This document shows, one piece after another, positions 18,161-27,679 of a DNA stretch of 64,000 nt. How positions within the stretch are numbered: position 1 is the stretch's first letter; each line of letters starts with the position of its first letter. A program made the translations under genes and the position numbers. This DNA is from Maribacter zhoushanensis (lineage in GTDB: Bacteria > Bacteroidota > Bacteroidia > Flavobacteriales > Flavobacteriaceae): the NCBI RefSeq assembly GCF_029350975.1, contig NZ_JARKMR010000004.1:80754-144753 (forward strand). The letters run 5' to 3'. The notes below the pieces were generated by a model. That model searched no databases, was not told where the DNA came from, and worked only from the letters and a program-made list of their open reading frames with translations.

Positions 18161-20836
18161 TTAATTCAGCTTATCGATACCTAAAGTTGGTAGGTAAAAT
18201 AAATTTTGATTCACATTTTTTAAAGATAGCCTATAAATTCTAATGGTGCTTTCTTCACTATCTGTACCATAACCAGAAAAAGAAGTCACTTTTAGATAGG
18301 TAGGCAAACCACTTTTATTCCCTTTATAATTTATATTTACAACCCACTCCCCTATAATATCACTTTCAAGGAAGAACTCTTTGCTCGATGAATATTCTTG
18401 CTTACCAAAATATTCATTTTGATTGTTTAACGATGTACGAGAAACAAAATAACGATTTTCTGGATTTACGAACTGAAGTTCAAACTCGGCTTCATCATCG
18501 TTCCATTCAAAAAGAAGACGGGTATCTGTACCCTTGCGCATAGCCACAATTTCTTTTAAATCCTCTGAACTAATAGCAAAGTCGGTTTTATGCTGTAAAA
18601 AGTGATTGAACTCAGTCGTAATGATAGGATGTAATCCTATAGTATCTGCCACAAGAAAAGAATCGTTCAATAATTTGGTGTACCTACTATAAAGATTAGC
18701 CGCCTTTTGCACCTCATTAACCTCAACATAGCTATTTGCCATGTCTCTATACGATTGCGCATAATTGGGTCTTTTTACAAAAACGTTGGTATATAATTTC
18801 TTGGCTTTTTCAAATTCACCTTCTCGCTGATGAGCATATGCCAAAGCTTTCATTTCATTGATATTATTTTCAAAGAGCGACTGATGATTAGCGATGATAT
18901 CATTATTGAATTTTTCTTGCTCCCAATTAGCAGTAAAATAAATATAGGCATCAAGAAAGAACGAAGCAGAACTACTGTAAAGTTTCTCATTTTCGTGATA
19001 CACTTTCTTAGCCGCTTCAAAACTACTGCCAGCTAAAAGAGCTTGAAGGTAGCCTGGCAAATTTTTATTAGCCTGTTGTTTATCTATTGCATCGTGCTTA
19101 TAAATATTACGCTGAATTAATGCCTGATCAATATTTTTACCGTCTTTACCAGCAAAATTAGAAAAATGAGTACTTATAGCAATAACACCACCTGCTGCAA
19201 CTTGACCATACCTACCAACGCCAGCAAGACCAGGTATTACCGCAATACGCTCAATAACATTCAAATCTAAGAAATAAGGAACTTCTTCATAGATTATACC
19301 GTCAACCTCAAATATAGCAGGTCTCAAATTATTTATTGATCCGCTTCCCCCTCTTATAAAAACAGCAACTTTGGTAAAAGAACATCCAAAACAGGGATTT
19401 TCAACTTTTACGTTCCCTACCCGGACACCCGCTATTTTACCGTCGATAGCTGCAAGTATATTTGGGGCAGTTAAATTTAAACTCTTACCCTCTAAAATAG
19501 TTATTGAATGCCCAATAGTTTTTTTATCAAGGGTTCCATAAGCAGTTTTGGCAAATTCATCATTCGTTAAATATTCAGAAAACATTTCTGCCTCGGTTTT
19601 CTTTAAGCGTGCTCTTTCTGTAACCGTTACACCTGTTAACTCTTCTACTTTAACATTCATACTTACATTAATGTTATGTACGGTTTCTGTAACTTTACGC
19701 TCTACCTTTTCAAAACCTAAATAATTATAACTAATAACATCACCTAACCTAGCCATAATAGAGTATCTACCATAGGCATCTGTTTGTGTCTGTTTTAATG
19801 ATTCTGTTATTTGAACTGTAGCATTTTCCACGGGCTTACCATTATTAAAAACAAAACCAGTAATAGATCGGTGGGTTTTAATAGGATTAGTATTAATTAT
19901 TGGAGTTTGAAATGAATTTTTAAGCAACTTGTTTCTAGAATAATCTGATATTTGAGCAATATCACCGTCATTCAAAGCAGTGGTATTAACATAAAAGGTC
20001 ATTGCATCTCCCCTAAAGGTTTTCCATTGCCCTTGACTCACATATCTTCTGTACGAAGTACTTGGTCTATAATCTGCAGCCAAAACTAAACCAACGCGCT
20101 TACCATACACTTCCAATAATTCTAGACCAATACTAAAATCTTCATCTACAATTAGATTGTAAGGCTTTAAATCTACCGTTATCTTTCCTGGAGATTTGCC
20201 TATCATTTTGGTAACGTTCTTTTTTAATAATTTATCTTCTGGATAGATAGTTCCGCCCTTGTAAATATTGATACGTACCAAAACGCTATCTGAATAATTC
20301 TCGTTCACATAAAAGTGAAAATCTTTTAAGTAGTGCTTTTTCTTGTCTACACTTATTCTTGTCAATAATTCAGCACCCAATGAACCATCACCCTTCCAAT
20401 ACCCAAACTTATTTTTACTAGGATAGGAAAAACCGACAACGTCATCTTTTTTACCTTTTAGGTATTTAGCAGTTACTATCGCCTCGTTGAGTTGCATTGC
20501 CTCAGGCTGCATGACCACTTTTTGAAAAAGTGCATTGCTAAAGTTTACCTCGGATATTTTGAACTTAACGGTTTTATAACCTACAGATGAAAATTGAAGA
20601 ATATCATCTTTGGAAAAATTACCTTTATCAATCTCTAAATAAAACTTCCCGTCAAAATCACTTACGGTACCTACACCCTTATTTACAATTCCAATATTTA
20701 CAAAAGGAAGCGTCTCTTTAGTGTCAGCATCCAGCACCGTTCCCTTATATTGATGTTGTGCAAAAAGCCCTATACTTGATATACATAAAACCAAAAAAAG
20801 GAAATACTTTTTATGAAGTTTATTAATCAATATCAT
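18161..20836 (-). CDS. Barrel-less SusC-like plug protein with TPR and DUF2135-like domains (long paralogue)
   Basis: An 891-residue secreted protein. Order: signal peptide (1-26); carboxypeptidase-like domain (about 28-110); an extra N-terminal beta-rich region (about 140-290); second carboxypeptidase-like domain (about 325-400, ITGFVFNNGKPVENATVQI); plug-like domain (about 425-560; AAIDGKIAGVRV, VFIRGGSGSINN, AIFEVDGIIYEEVP, GRYGQVAAGGVIAIST); TPR-like helices (about 590-735); DUF2135-like end (about 770-880, LLFEWNDDEAEFELQFVNP). The C-terminal two-thirds aligns by eye with the 580-residue neighbour 161 bases downstream, so the pair arose by duplication. A barrel is absent. Role is unknown; assembly or scaffolding in the envelope is a guess. 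Confidence 0.82.
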   Translation of the reverse strand: MILINKLHKKYFLFLVLCISSIGLFAQHQYKGTVLDADTKETLPFVNIGIVNKGVGTVSDFDGKFYLEIDKGNFSKDDILQFSSVGYKTVKFKISEVNFSNALFQKVVMQPEAMQLNEAIVTAKYLKGKKDDVVGFSYPSKNKFGYWKGDGSLGAELLTRISVDKKKHYLKDFHFYVNENYSDSVLVRINIYKGGTIYPEDKLLKKNVTKMIGKSPGKITVDLKPYNLIVDEDFSIGLELLEVYGKRVGLVLAADYRPSTSYRRYVSQGQWKTFRGDAMTFYVNTTALNDGDIAQISDYSRNKLLKNSFQTPIINTNPIKTHRSITGFVFNNGKPVENATVQITESLKQTQTDAYGRYSIMARLGDVISYNYLGFEKVERKVTETVHNINVSMNVKVEELTGVTVTERARLKKTEAEMFSEYLTNDEFAKTAYGTLDKKTIGHSITILEGKSLNLTAPNILAAIDGKIAGVRVGNVKVENPCFGCSFTKVAVFIRGGSGSINNLRPAIFEVDGIIYEEVPYFLDLNVIERIAVIPGLAGVGRYGQVAAGGVIAISTHFSNFAGKDGKNIDQALIQRNIYKHDAIDKQQANKNLPGYLQALLAGSSFEAAKKVYHENEKLYSSSASFFLDAYIYFTANWEQEKFNNDIIANHQSLFENNINEMKALAYAHQREGEFEKAKKLYTNVFVKRPNYAQSYRDMANSYVEVNEVQKAANLYSRYTKLLNDSFLVADTIGLHPIITTEFNHFLQHKTDFAISSEDLKEIVAMRKGTDTRLLFEWNDDEAEFELQFVNPENRYFVSRTSLNNQNEYFGKQEYSSSKEFFLESDIIGEWVVNINYKGNKSGLPTYLKVTSFSGYGTDSEESTIRIYRLSLKNVNQNLFYLPTLGIDKLN

Positions 20837-20964
20837 TTGGCGGTTTATTTAATAACTGTTAATATATTCTTAAATATATGAATAACAGCACATTAAACCT
20901 AGTGCCTAAAAAAATAAATAAGATTTTTATTACATCTTTAATTAATAATCTTACAAATAGAAAA

Positions 20965-22311
20965 TTAATAACCCTGATGTCCTTTCACTCTAGGAATCAA
21001 TAAAAGCTCCGTTTGCCTTCCTCCCACATACCTAAAGCCATCTTCACCGTAAAAACCTGCTTCTTCAAGCATAATACGAATATCTCTATTCCATTCCGGT
21101 ATGTTGATGGTAGTATTTAATTCAATAGCATAAACAGTATTAGGATTTAATCCATAGTTTTCACCGTCGTCACGCATAACTCCGCCTTGAGAATCCCACA
21201 TACCAATTGTAGTACCAGCCGAGTGACCATATAAACCTAATGGGTGTGTATAAATTGAAGGTCTTAAGCCGGCTGCTTTAGCTTCCTTTAATGATTTTGC
21301 TAGAATATCATTACCAGACCTGTCTTTAACCATATTACTGGTCAGAAAATCTTGTAGTTTATTCCCCTCTTTTAATCCATGAATTAAAAAATCTGGAGCA
21401 GCAGTTTCTTCTGGCTTTAAAACATATGCCAATTCTTGACAATCGGTATTTAGGCGTAAGTATGTAATTCCGAAATCGCAATGCACTAAATCTCCTGGTA
21501 GAATCACCATATCGTCTGGCTTATTTGAAAAAGAATAAAACTCACTTTTTTCACCCTTCTCACTTCTTTGAACATCTATAGTTGGGTGAAACCAAGTTTC
21601 CAATCCTAAATCGGTTACTTTTTGTCTCATCCACCATACCACATCAGAGGTTCTAGTTACTCCAGGAGTAATTACTTTTTCAGAAAAAGCCTCTGCAATA
21701 ATATCATGAGTAATATCTACTAATTGATTGTAGATAACCATTTCACGTTCCGATCTTGTTTCAATCCAACGAACAGCAAGTTGTTCCGCAGAAGTAACTT
21801 TTGAAGTGTATTTCTTAGGTAAATTAGCCATAAACTCTTCATAGTCTGTTTTAACTAATCCATCGGCAATATTGTGATCTGTAGAATAATTTAGTCCAAT
21901 TTTCTTAGGATCTCTTTCAGATATCAATTGCATCAACCTAGTCCATTGGTTAGGCACTTTTTCCTTGTCCCAAGCAGATACAATATTTTTACCTACATTA
22001 TAACGGGCAACAGCCAACTTTTCAATCGTATTCTTCGCCTTATCTCTATAGAACAAAAGAATAGTTCTTCTGCGAGCGTTCAACCAAGTAGCCGGAAGCA
22101 TTGTTTTAATAACCGGATCCTCATTGTATTCCCTTGATATCACCACCCACATATCAAGGTCAGCGGCATCCATAAGTTCAGGTAGCAGATTATTGAAACG
22201 ATCGTCTAAAATTTCATCAATTACCTGTGCTCTTTCTTTTTCATTTAAGATTTGTTGGGCGCTAATTTTACCTATAAAAATTAAGCATACAAAAAGGAAT
22301 AGTTTTTTCAT
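20965..22311 (-). CDS. Secreted M24-family metallopeptidase (Xaa-Pro aminopeptidase-like)
   Basis: ATG at 22311 gives 448 residues starting with a clean signal peptide (MKKLFLFVCLIFIGKISAQQ); a longer frame begins with TTG at 22377 and is rejected. The C-terminal pita-bread fold has the M24 metal ligands: Asp in HCDFG and NTDCQ, His in LYGHSAGTTIG, Glu in IELNTT and LEEAGFYGEDG. The N-terminal creatinase-like domain is present. It would release N-terminal residues, possibly before proline, in the periplasm or outside. It sits between the vWA gene and the plug-TPR paralogues on the same strand. Confidence 0.87.
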   Translation of the reverse strand: MKKLFLFVCLIFIGKISAQQILNEKERAQVIDEILDDRFNNLLPELMDAADLDMWVVISREYNEDPVIKTMLPATWLNARRRTILLFYRDKAKNTIEKLAVARYNVGKNIVSAWDKEKVPNQWTRLMQLISERDPKKIGLNYSTDHNIADGLVKTDYEEFMANLPKKYTSKVTSAEQLAVRWIETRSEREMVIYNQLVDITHDIIAEAFSEKVITPGVTRTSDVVWWMRQKVTDLGLETWFHPTIDVQRSEKGEKSEFYSFSNKPDDMVILPGDLVHCDFGITYLRLNTDCQELAYVLKPEETAAPDFLIHGLKEGNKLQDFLTSNMVKDRSGNDILAKSLKEAKAAGLRPSIYTHPLGLYGHSAGTTIGMWDSQGGVMRDDGENYGLNPNTVYAIELNTTINIPEWNRDIRIMLEEAGFYGEDGFRYVGGRQTELLLIPRVKGHQGY

Positions 22312-22408
22312 GAGTGTTGTTTGGTTTAAGCACTGAAAATACAAAATAACAAACATTAGAAATAAACTATTCCCCAAAAATCAAATGATTTTTACAATCT
22401 ATTTAATA

Positions 22409-24505
22409 TCAATAGTTGTCAGTTACCAATTTCTCATTAACGCTTTTAACCAACCTGATAAATTCTGCTCTATATCCATTTTTATCGTCACCTCTACCGT
22501 TCTCTGCCAATTCAATAATATTTTTATAAGATGTTTTATTTATAAATGCAGAGTTTCGTAATTGCTGACCGAACAAAGCAACGGCTGTGGCAAATTGAAA
22601 ATCTTTTGTCATTTCTTGAAAATTTGAATTTTGCACATGAACCAATTCTATACTCTTTTTACCATCAGGTTTTTTATATCTGAATTTAACAGTAAACAAC
22701 TCATCAGAAAAAGCATTATTACTAGTAGTATTAGTATACTTTAATTCTGGTGTTTTTTTATCATATACTGATTCAACCCCTGTTTCCACTATTTCATACA
22801 AAGCGGTTACCTTATGTCCGCTGCCTAATTCCCCTGCATCTTTGGTATCATCAATAAAATCTTCATCTGCCAATAATCTATTCTCGTAACCAATTAGTCG
22901 ATAAGATTTTACTTTTGCTGGATTAAACTCTACCTGCAGCTTTACGTCTTTTGCAATGGTAAACAAAGTACCACCGAACTCCTTACCAAATAACTTCTGA
23001 GCTTCTTGCATAGTATCTATGTAGCCATGATTTCCGTTTCCTTTATCTGCCAAAGTTTCCAACTTAGAATCCAAATAATTACCCATTCCGAAACCTAGCA
23101 CAGAAAGAAACACTCCAGATTCTCGTTTTTCAGTAATCAAATCTTCCATGTCTTTATCGCTAGACAGCCCAACGTTAAAATCCCCATCTGTTGCCAATAT
23201 CACTCTATTATTACCATTTTTTTTAAAATTCTTTTCTGCCAGTTTATACGCTAATTGAATTCCTTCTCCACCAGCTGTAGAACCGCCAGCCTCTAAGTTA
23301 TTTAGTGCACTCATGATTTTCTCTTTATTATTACCAGATGTAGGTTCCAACACAACACCGGCTGCCCCGGCATAAACAACAATAGAAACCCTATCTTTTT
23401 CTCTTAATTGATTTACTAATAGTTTAAATGCGGATTTTAGTAGTGGTAATTTATTACCTGCCGACATTGAACCAGAAACATCTATAAGAAAAGTTAGATT
23501 AGAAGCTGGCAGCTCTTCATTTAAATACTCTTTTCCCTGCAAACCAATACGTACCAACTTAGTATCAACATTCCAAGGAGTTTGTGCTACCTCTGTGTTA
23601 ACAGAAAAAGGATGCTCTGCTGTTGGTTGCGGATAATCATAATCGAAGTAATTAATCATTTCTTCAATCTTAACGGCATCTATAGGAACCGCCTTTCCAT
23701 TATTTATGAATCTTCTAATATTACTGTATGCCGCTTTGTCGACATCTATGGAAAAAGTAGATAGCGGATTTACGTTAACATTCTGAAATTGATTTTCAGT
23801 AATTTGAGCATAATTCTCATCTTCTTCAATTACATAATTTCCTTTTACGGTTTGTATTACAATACATCCATACCTGGCATCAGCTCCATACAAACTCTTT
23901 GCTTCAGAAGCTTTAAGTTTTTTTCTACTATCAATATTTTCACTTTTTAAGTTTTGAACAATTGAATTATATTGCTTTTTAATAGGAACACCATCAACAA
24001 TATACAGAGGGGTTGTTACCTTTTTGTGCTTTTCCTTCTTTTCTTGGGGAATTGCTCCACTTATTGCGACACCACTTATCTTACCTTGCAATAGGCTATT
24101 CATATTATTTTGAGAGTTTCGTTTTCTAGTTCGATTACCTCTGACTCTTGTCACCGAACCTGTTAAGAAAGAACGTTTAGAAGTTGCGTAACCTACGACC
24201 ACAACCTCTTCAAGAGCTTCATGATCTTCTTCAAGTGAAACATTAACAACTACTGATTCCCTGATCTTTACAGTTAGATTCTTACAACCTATATATGAAA
24301 ATGCTAATTCAGCACCTTCTGATACTATTATAGCATAATGTCCATCAAAATCTGTTTGTGTACCATTGGTCGTTCCTTTTTCCATAACATTTACACCAGG
24401 CATAGGGTACCCTGCATGATCAGAAACAATACCACTAATTTTAACTTGTTGAGAAGACAACAGCATACTATAGAACAGAAAAAATAGGAAAATTGCATTT
24501 TTCAT
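22409..24505 (-). CDS. SusC-like head fused to YfbK-type von Willebrand A protein
   Basis: A 698-residue secreted protein. Order: signal peptide (1-19); carboxypeptidase-like regulatory domain (about 22-95, ISGIVSDHAGYPMPGVNVME); short plug-like region (about 100-225; EEVVVVGYATSKRSFLTGSV, LLQGKISGVAISG, PLYIVDGVPIKK, AKSLYGADARYGCIVIQT); YfbK N-terminal segment (about 245-300, FSIDVDKAAYSNIRRFINNG); vWA domain with MIDAS DVSGSMS near residue 344 and later Thr/Asp ligand regions; YfbK C-terminal (DUF3520-like) domain. The vWA site should bind a divalent metal and a partner protein. It is first in a four-gene minus-strand run. The target is unknown. Confidence 0.86.
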   Translation of the reverse strand: MKNAIFLFFLFYSMLLSSQQVKISGIVSDHAGYPMPGVNVMEKGTTNGTQTDFDGHYAIIVSEGAELAFSYIGCKNLTVKIRESVVVNVSLEEDHEALEEVVVVGYATSKRSFLTGSVTRVRGNRTRKRNSQNNMNSLLQGKISGVAISGAIPQEKKEKHKKVTTPLYIVDGVPIKKQYNSIVQNLKSENIDSRKKLKASEAKSLYGADARYGCIVIQTVKGNYVIEEDENYAQITENQFQNVNVNPLSTFSIDVDKAAYSNIRRFINNGKAVPIDAVKIEEMINYFDYDYPQPTAEHPFSVNTEVAQTPWNVDTKLVRIGLQGKEYLNEELPASNLTFLIDVSGSMSAGNKLPLLKSAFKLLVNQLREKDRVSIVVYAGAAGVVLEPTSGNNKEKIMSALNNLEAGGSTAGGEGIQLAYKLAEKNFKKNGNNRVILATDGDFNVGLSSDKDMEDLITEKRESGVFLSVLGFGMGNYLDSKLETLADKGNGNHGYIDTMQEAQKLFGKEFGGTLFTIAKDVKLQVEFNPAKVKSYRLIGYENRLLADEDFIDDTKDAGELGSGHKVTALYEIVETGVESVYDKKTPELKYTNTTSNNAFSDELFTVKFRYKKPDGKKSIELVHVQNSNFQEMTKDFQFATAVALFGQQLRNSAFINKTSYKNIIELAENGRGDDKNGYRAEFIRLVKSVNEKLVTDNY

Positions 24506-24604
24506 TATAATTGGTTTAAAGTTTGAACAATAAACCTATAAAGAAAGAAATGCTATAAAAATGAAAAATGAGTAAAGTATGGCTTTGAGCTAGGGAAGTT
24601 ATGA

Positions 24605-25666
24605 CTACAGTAAGGACATGGTTTTTTGTCGCTGCACTTTACCACTTTCAGTCCGTTTAAATTCTTTAGAAACCATAATGGCTTTAGGTTTCTCAAATTT
24701 TTTGAATTCTAATATTTTATCCAAGGTTTTATGAATATCACTTTTAGAGGTATTCTCAACTACCAAAACAACTTTCTGTCCTAACTCTTCATCTTCAACA
24801 CCGATTACAAAGAAGGGAATATTTAAATACTTAGAAAGCACTTTCTCTATATGCTCAGGATGCAACTTAACTCCACCAGAATTTATAACATTATCAATTC
24901 TACCAAGCCATTTAAATTCTTTTTCCGAAACCAATTCAACAACATCATTGGTAACTACAGTTTCATCTGAAATCTTAGGAGCATTGATTACTAAACAGTT
25001 TCTTTCATCTACTGAAATTTTTACATCTGGTAAAATTGAAAAAGATGATTCAAACCCTGTTCCTGTATTTAACGGATTTATAGCAATGTGGGTAATAGTC
25101 TCCGTCATACCATATGTTTCATAACTAGCGTTAGACACATTTTTCAAATCTTCTCTTAATGATGCAGAAATAGGAGCTCCGCCAATAATGAGCTTTTTAA
25201 CTTGATGCAAATTTGGTAAAGAGTTCTTTACCTGCATAGGAACCATAGCTCCAAAATCAAAAGACCTGTTTGTATCTTCTAACGGATTTGATGTTGGTGG
25301 CACAAAATAAATATTTAAACCTAATACCATAGCCCTAACCAACATCATTTTACCTGCAATATACGTTGCAGGCAAGCATAACAAGGCTGAAGATTCAGGA
25401 GCTAAATCAAAATAGCTACCTGTCGCTAAAGCGCTATTTACCATATGCTCTTTCTTTAAGACAATGGTTTTAGGAGTTCCTGTAGAACCAGAAGTCTTTA
25501 CTGAAATAGTTGAAGATCCATCTATCCAATCTAAAAGAAATTCACCTATATGCTTTTCAAACTCCTCACCTTCTTTAATAAGGCTATAGCTAATTTCAAA
25601 AAGATTTTCACCAGACGTTAACCGACCGTTTACTCGAAAAGCATGATGCGGGTTATAACTAGCCAT
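24605..25666 (-). CDS. menE: o-Succinylbenzoate-CoA ligase
   Basis: An AMP-binding enzyme that activates o-succinylbenzoate with CoA in menaquinone synthesis. ATG at 25666 gives 353 residues; an upstream in-frame TTG (25681) is less likely. Motifs: phosphate loop TSGSTGTPKTI, YETYGMTETITHIA, WLGRIDNVINSGGVKLHPE, and a C-terminal Lys in ESGKVQRQK. The protein is shorter than classical acyl-CoA synthetases because the N-terminal part is reduced, as is usual for flavobacterial MenE. The start overlaps the end of the CPBP protease gene by 8 bases, and menC lies just beyond. Confidence 0.9.
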   Translation of the reverse strand: MASYNPHHAFRVNGRLTSGENLFEISYSLIKEGEEFEKHIGEFLLDWIDGSSTISVKTSGSTGTPKTIVLKKEHMVNSALATGSYFDLAPESSALLCLPATYIAGKMMLVRAMVLGLNIYFVPPTSNPLEDTNRSFDFGAMVPMQVKNSLPNLHQVKKLIIGGAPISASLREDLKNVSNASYETYGMTETITHIAINPLNTGTGFESSFSILPDVKISVDERNCLVINAPKISDETVVTNDVVELVSEKEFKWLGRIDNVINSGGVKLHPEHIEKVLSKYLNIPFFVIGVEDEELGQKVVLVVENTSKSDIHKTLDKILEFKKFEKPKAIMVSKEFKRTESGKVQRQKTMSLL

Positions 25667-26591
25667 CAGTTTTACTTTCAATCAAAAAAAACTCTTCTCT
25701 AGACAGTACTTTTCCAAAAAGTTTGTTCTTCCAATTTGACCAACCGTACTTTTTAGAAAACAAGAATAATAAAATAGGAAAAATTATAAAAACCGGAACC
25801 AAAACGTCATAGCCCAAAACAGGATCAGAAACATCTCTATAAATTGAATTTGTCTGAAAGGCTGTCCAATCTGCAGTTAGTAACAAAGCACTGATTAAAT
25901 TATTAGCCGCGTGAAAACCTAATGCCAATTCCAAACCATCATCCATAAGGGTTATTATTCCTAAGAAAAAACCTGTACCTATATAATAGATCATTATACC
26001 GTATCCTAACTTTTCAACTTCTGGGTTACCTAAATGCATTAATCCAAATAAAACAGAGGTTACAACTAAAGGCACCCATCGGTTCTTTACGGCAAGCCCT
26101 ATACCTTGCATCATATGACCTCTAAACAGATACTCTTCAAAACTTGTTTGTAAAGGAATAAGCAAAACACCTATTAATGCTAAATACAAGAAGGGTTTCA
26201 ATTTAAAATTAAATTCATAATCCTCTGGAGACAAATAAATACCTACCATAGTCAATACTACCGTAAGTAAACCCCATACCGCAAAGGCAAAACCTACCCT
26301 TTTCCAATCTATTTTTTTTCTAGCTGTTGTCAAAGAAGTAATACTTTGCGCATGCACCAATTTAGACCAACCTAACACCAACAACAACCCTAAAGCCAAT
26401 GGTGCCAATAAAATAATTAAGACCAAATTAGACCCTAATTTATCAATCATTCCAGCCATACTATCCTCTACACTAACAGGCGAGAACACTATAGCTATAT
26501 AATTCATAACCATTAAACCAATAAAGCATCCAGGAATTATCAAATATTTCCATAAACCGATATCTCCTTTATACCCCTGTTCTATATACAT
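25659..26591 (-). CDS. CPBP family intramembrane metalloprotease
   Basis: A 310-residue polytopic membrane protein with about eight hydrophobic segments. It carries the CPBP (Abi/CaaX protease-like) motifs: EEYLFRGHMMQ, where EExxxR holds the catalytic Glu pair, FGLMHLGNPE (His) and FHAANN (HxxxN/D). Such proteases cleave or process membrane substrates; the substrate here is unknown. It is embedded between menC (10-base overlap) and menE (8-base overlap), so it is co-translated with menaquinone genes, though no direct role in the pathway is known. Confidence 0.88.
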   Translation of the reverse strand: MYIEQGYKGDIGLWKYLIIPGCFIGLMVMNYIAIVFSPVSVEDSMAGMIDKLGSNLVLIILLAPLALGLLLVLGWSKLVHAQSITSLTTARKKIDWKRVGFAFAVWGLLTVVLTMVGIYLSPEDYEFNFKLKPFLYLALIGVLLIPLQTSFEEYLFRGHMMQGIGLAVKNRWVPLVVTSVLFGLMHLGNPEVEKLGYGIMIYYIGTGFFLGIITLMDDGLELALGFHAANNLISALLLTADWTAFQTNSIYRDVSDPVLGYDVLVPVFIIFPILLFLFSKKYGWSNWKNKLFGKVLSREEFFLIESKTDG

Positions 26592-27634
26592 AAACTTTCA
26601 ATTAAATTTTTATTCCATTTTTTAGTGCTGTCGTAAAACAAGCCTCCATTATCTACTTCTAACGGACTATCTATATTATTTGTAAATAAAGACCCAGTGC
26701 CCAAACCTTGTGGCATTTTATTATTTAAAGTTGCCGTCCATTGAGCAATGGCATTTAATCCAATATTACTTTCTAACGCACTCGTGACCCACCAACCTAT
26801 ATTATTTTGTTCAGCAATAGAAATCCATTCATTACTACCTGAAAATCCACCTACCAAACTTGGTTTTAAAATGATATATTGTGGTTGTATAGTTTGTAGC
26901 AACTCTTGCTTCTTTGTTACATCTACCACACCAATTAATTCCTCATCTAAAGCTATTGGTAACGGTGTAGTTTTGCACAATTTCTGCATTTCTTCCCATT
27001 GCCCTTGTTTAATAGGTTGTTCAATAGAGTGTAAATGCAGCTTTGATAAAACCTCTAACTTAGACAAAGCTTCTTGCGGAGAGAATGCTCCATTAGCATC
27101 AACTCTTAATTCAATATCTTCTCTTGAATAGCGTTCTCTAATTGATTTTAACAAGGCAATTTCTGTATTGAAATCTATTGCGCCAATTTTCATTTTAATA
27201 CAAGAAAAACCAAGCGCTAGTTTTTCTTCTATTTGTTGATGCATAAACTCCTTATCACCCATCCAAACCAAACCATTAATAGAAATTGGTTTATTATTTT
27301 TTAAAAAAGCAGAATCAAAGAGCTGAAAAGGATTTGTAGACCTTAAGGATAAAAAAGCCTGTTCCAACCCAAATTGTATACTAGGAAACTCTTTTAACCT
27401 TGTCAATAATTCAGTTTCTCCTAAATTAATATTTTCCGCTACCCAATTACACTTTTCTTCATAATTAGGCACATCATCAAAACTAAGTCCTCTAAAAAGT
27501 CCGCATTCACCAATACCCCATTTCCCTTCTTCTTCTAAAAACAAGAACCATGTTTCTTTGGTTCGTAAAATTCCCCTAGAAGTTCCACTAGGGTTTTTAA
27601 AGTTTAAAAGATACTTTTTAAATGTTGCCTTCAT
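26582..27634 (-). CDS. menC: o-Succinylbenzoate synthase
   Basis: An enolase-superfamily enzyme that dehydrates SHCHC to o-succinylbenzoate. ATG at 27634 gives 350 residues (MKATFKKYLLNF); the frame extends to a TTG at 27646, but a candidate -7 box overlaps that codon. Visible: CIKMKIG (catalytic Lys-x-Lys), ELRVDANGAF (Asp metal ligand), IEQP (Glu ligand), ALDEEL (Asp/Glu) and YIILKPSLVGG (Lys), plus the C-terminal ALESNIGL. The stop overlaps the CPBP gene start by 10 bases, so menC-CPBP-menE form one operon. Confidence 0.92.
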   Translation of the reverse strand: MKATFKKYLLNFKNPSGTSRGILRTKETWFLFLEEEGKWGIGECGLFRGLSFDDVPNYEEKCNWVAENINLGETELLTRLKEFPSIQFGLEQAFLSLRSTNPFQLFDSAFLKNNKPISINGLVWMGDKEFMHQQIEEKLALGFSCIKMKIGAIDFNTEIALLKSIRERYSREDIELRVDANGAFSPQEALSKLEVLSKLHLHSIEQPIKQGQWEEMQKLCKTTPLPIALDEELIGVVDVTKKQELLQTIQPQYIILKPSLVGGFSGSNEWISIAEQNNIGWWVTSALESNIGLNAIAQWTATLNNKMPQGLGTGSLFTNNIDSPLEVDNGGLFYDSTKKWNKNLIESLCI

Positions 27635-27643
27635 ATTATCATT

Positions 27644-27651
27644 CAAATTTA
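27644..27651 (-). promoter_or_regulatory. Candidate -7 box for menC-CPBP-menE
   Basis: Read on the minus strand this is TAAATTTG, ending 9 bases before the menC ATG. No good TTG lies at -33, so support is limited. Confidence 0.3.
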
Positions 27652-27679
27652 ACTATATTTTGAGTTTAAATACGACAGA

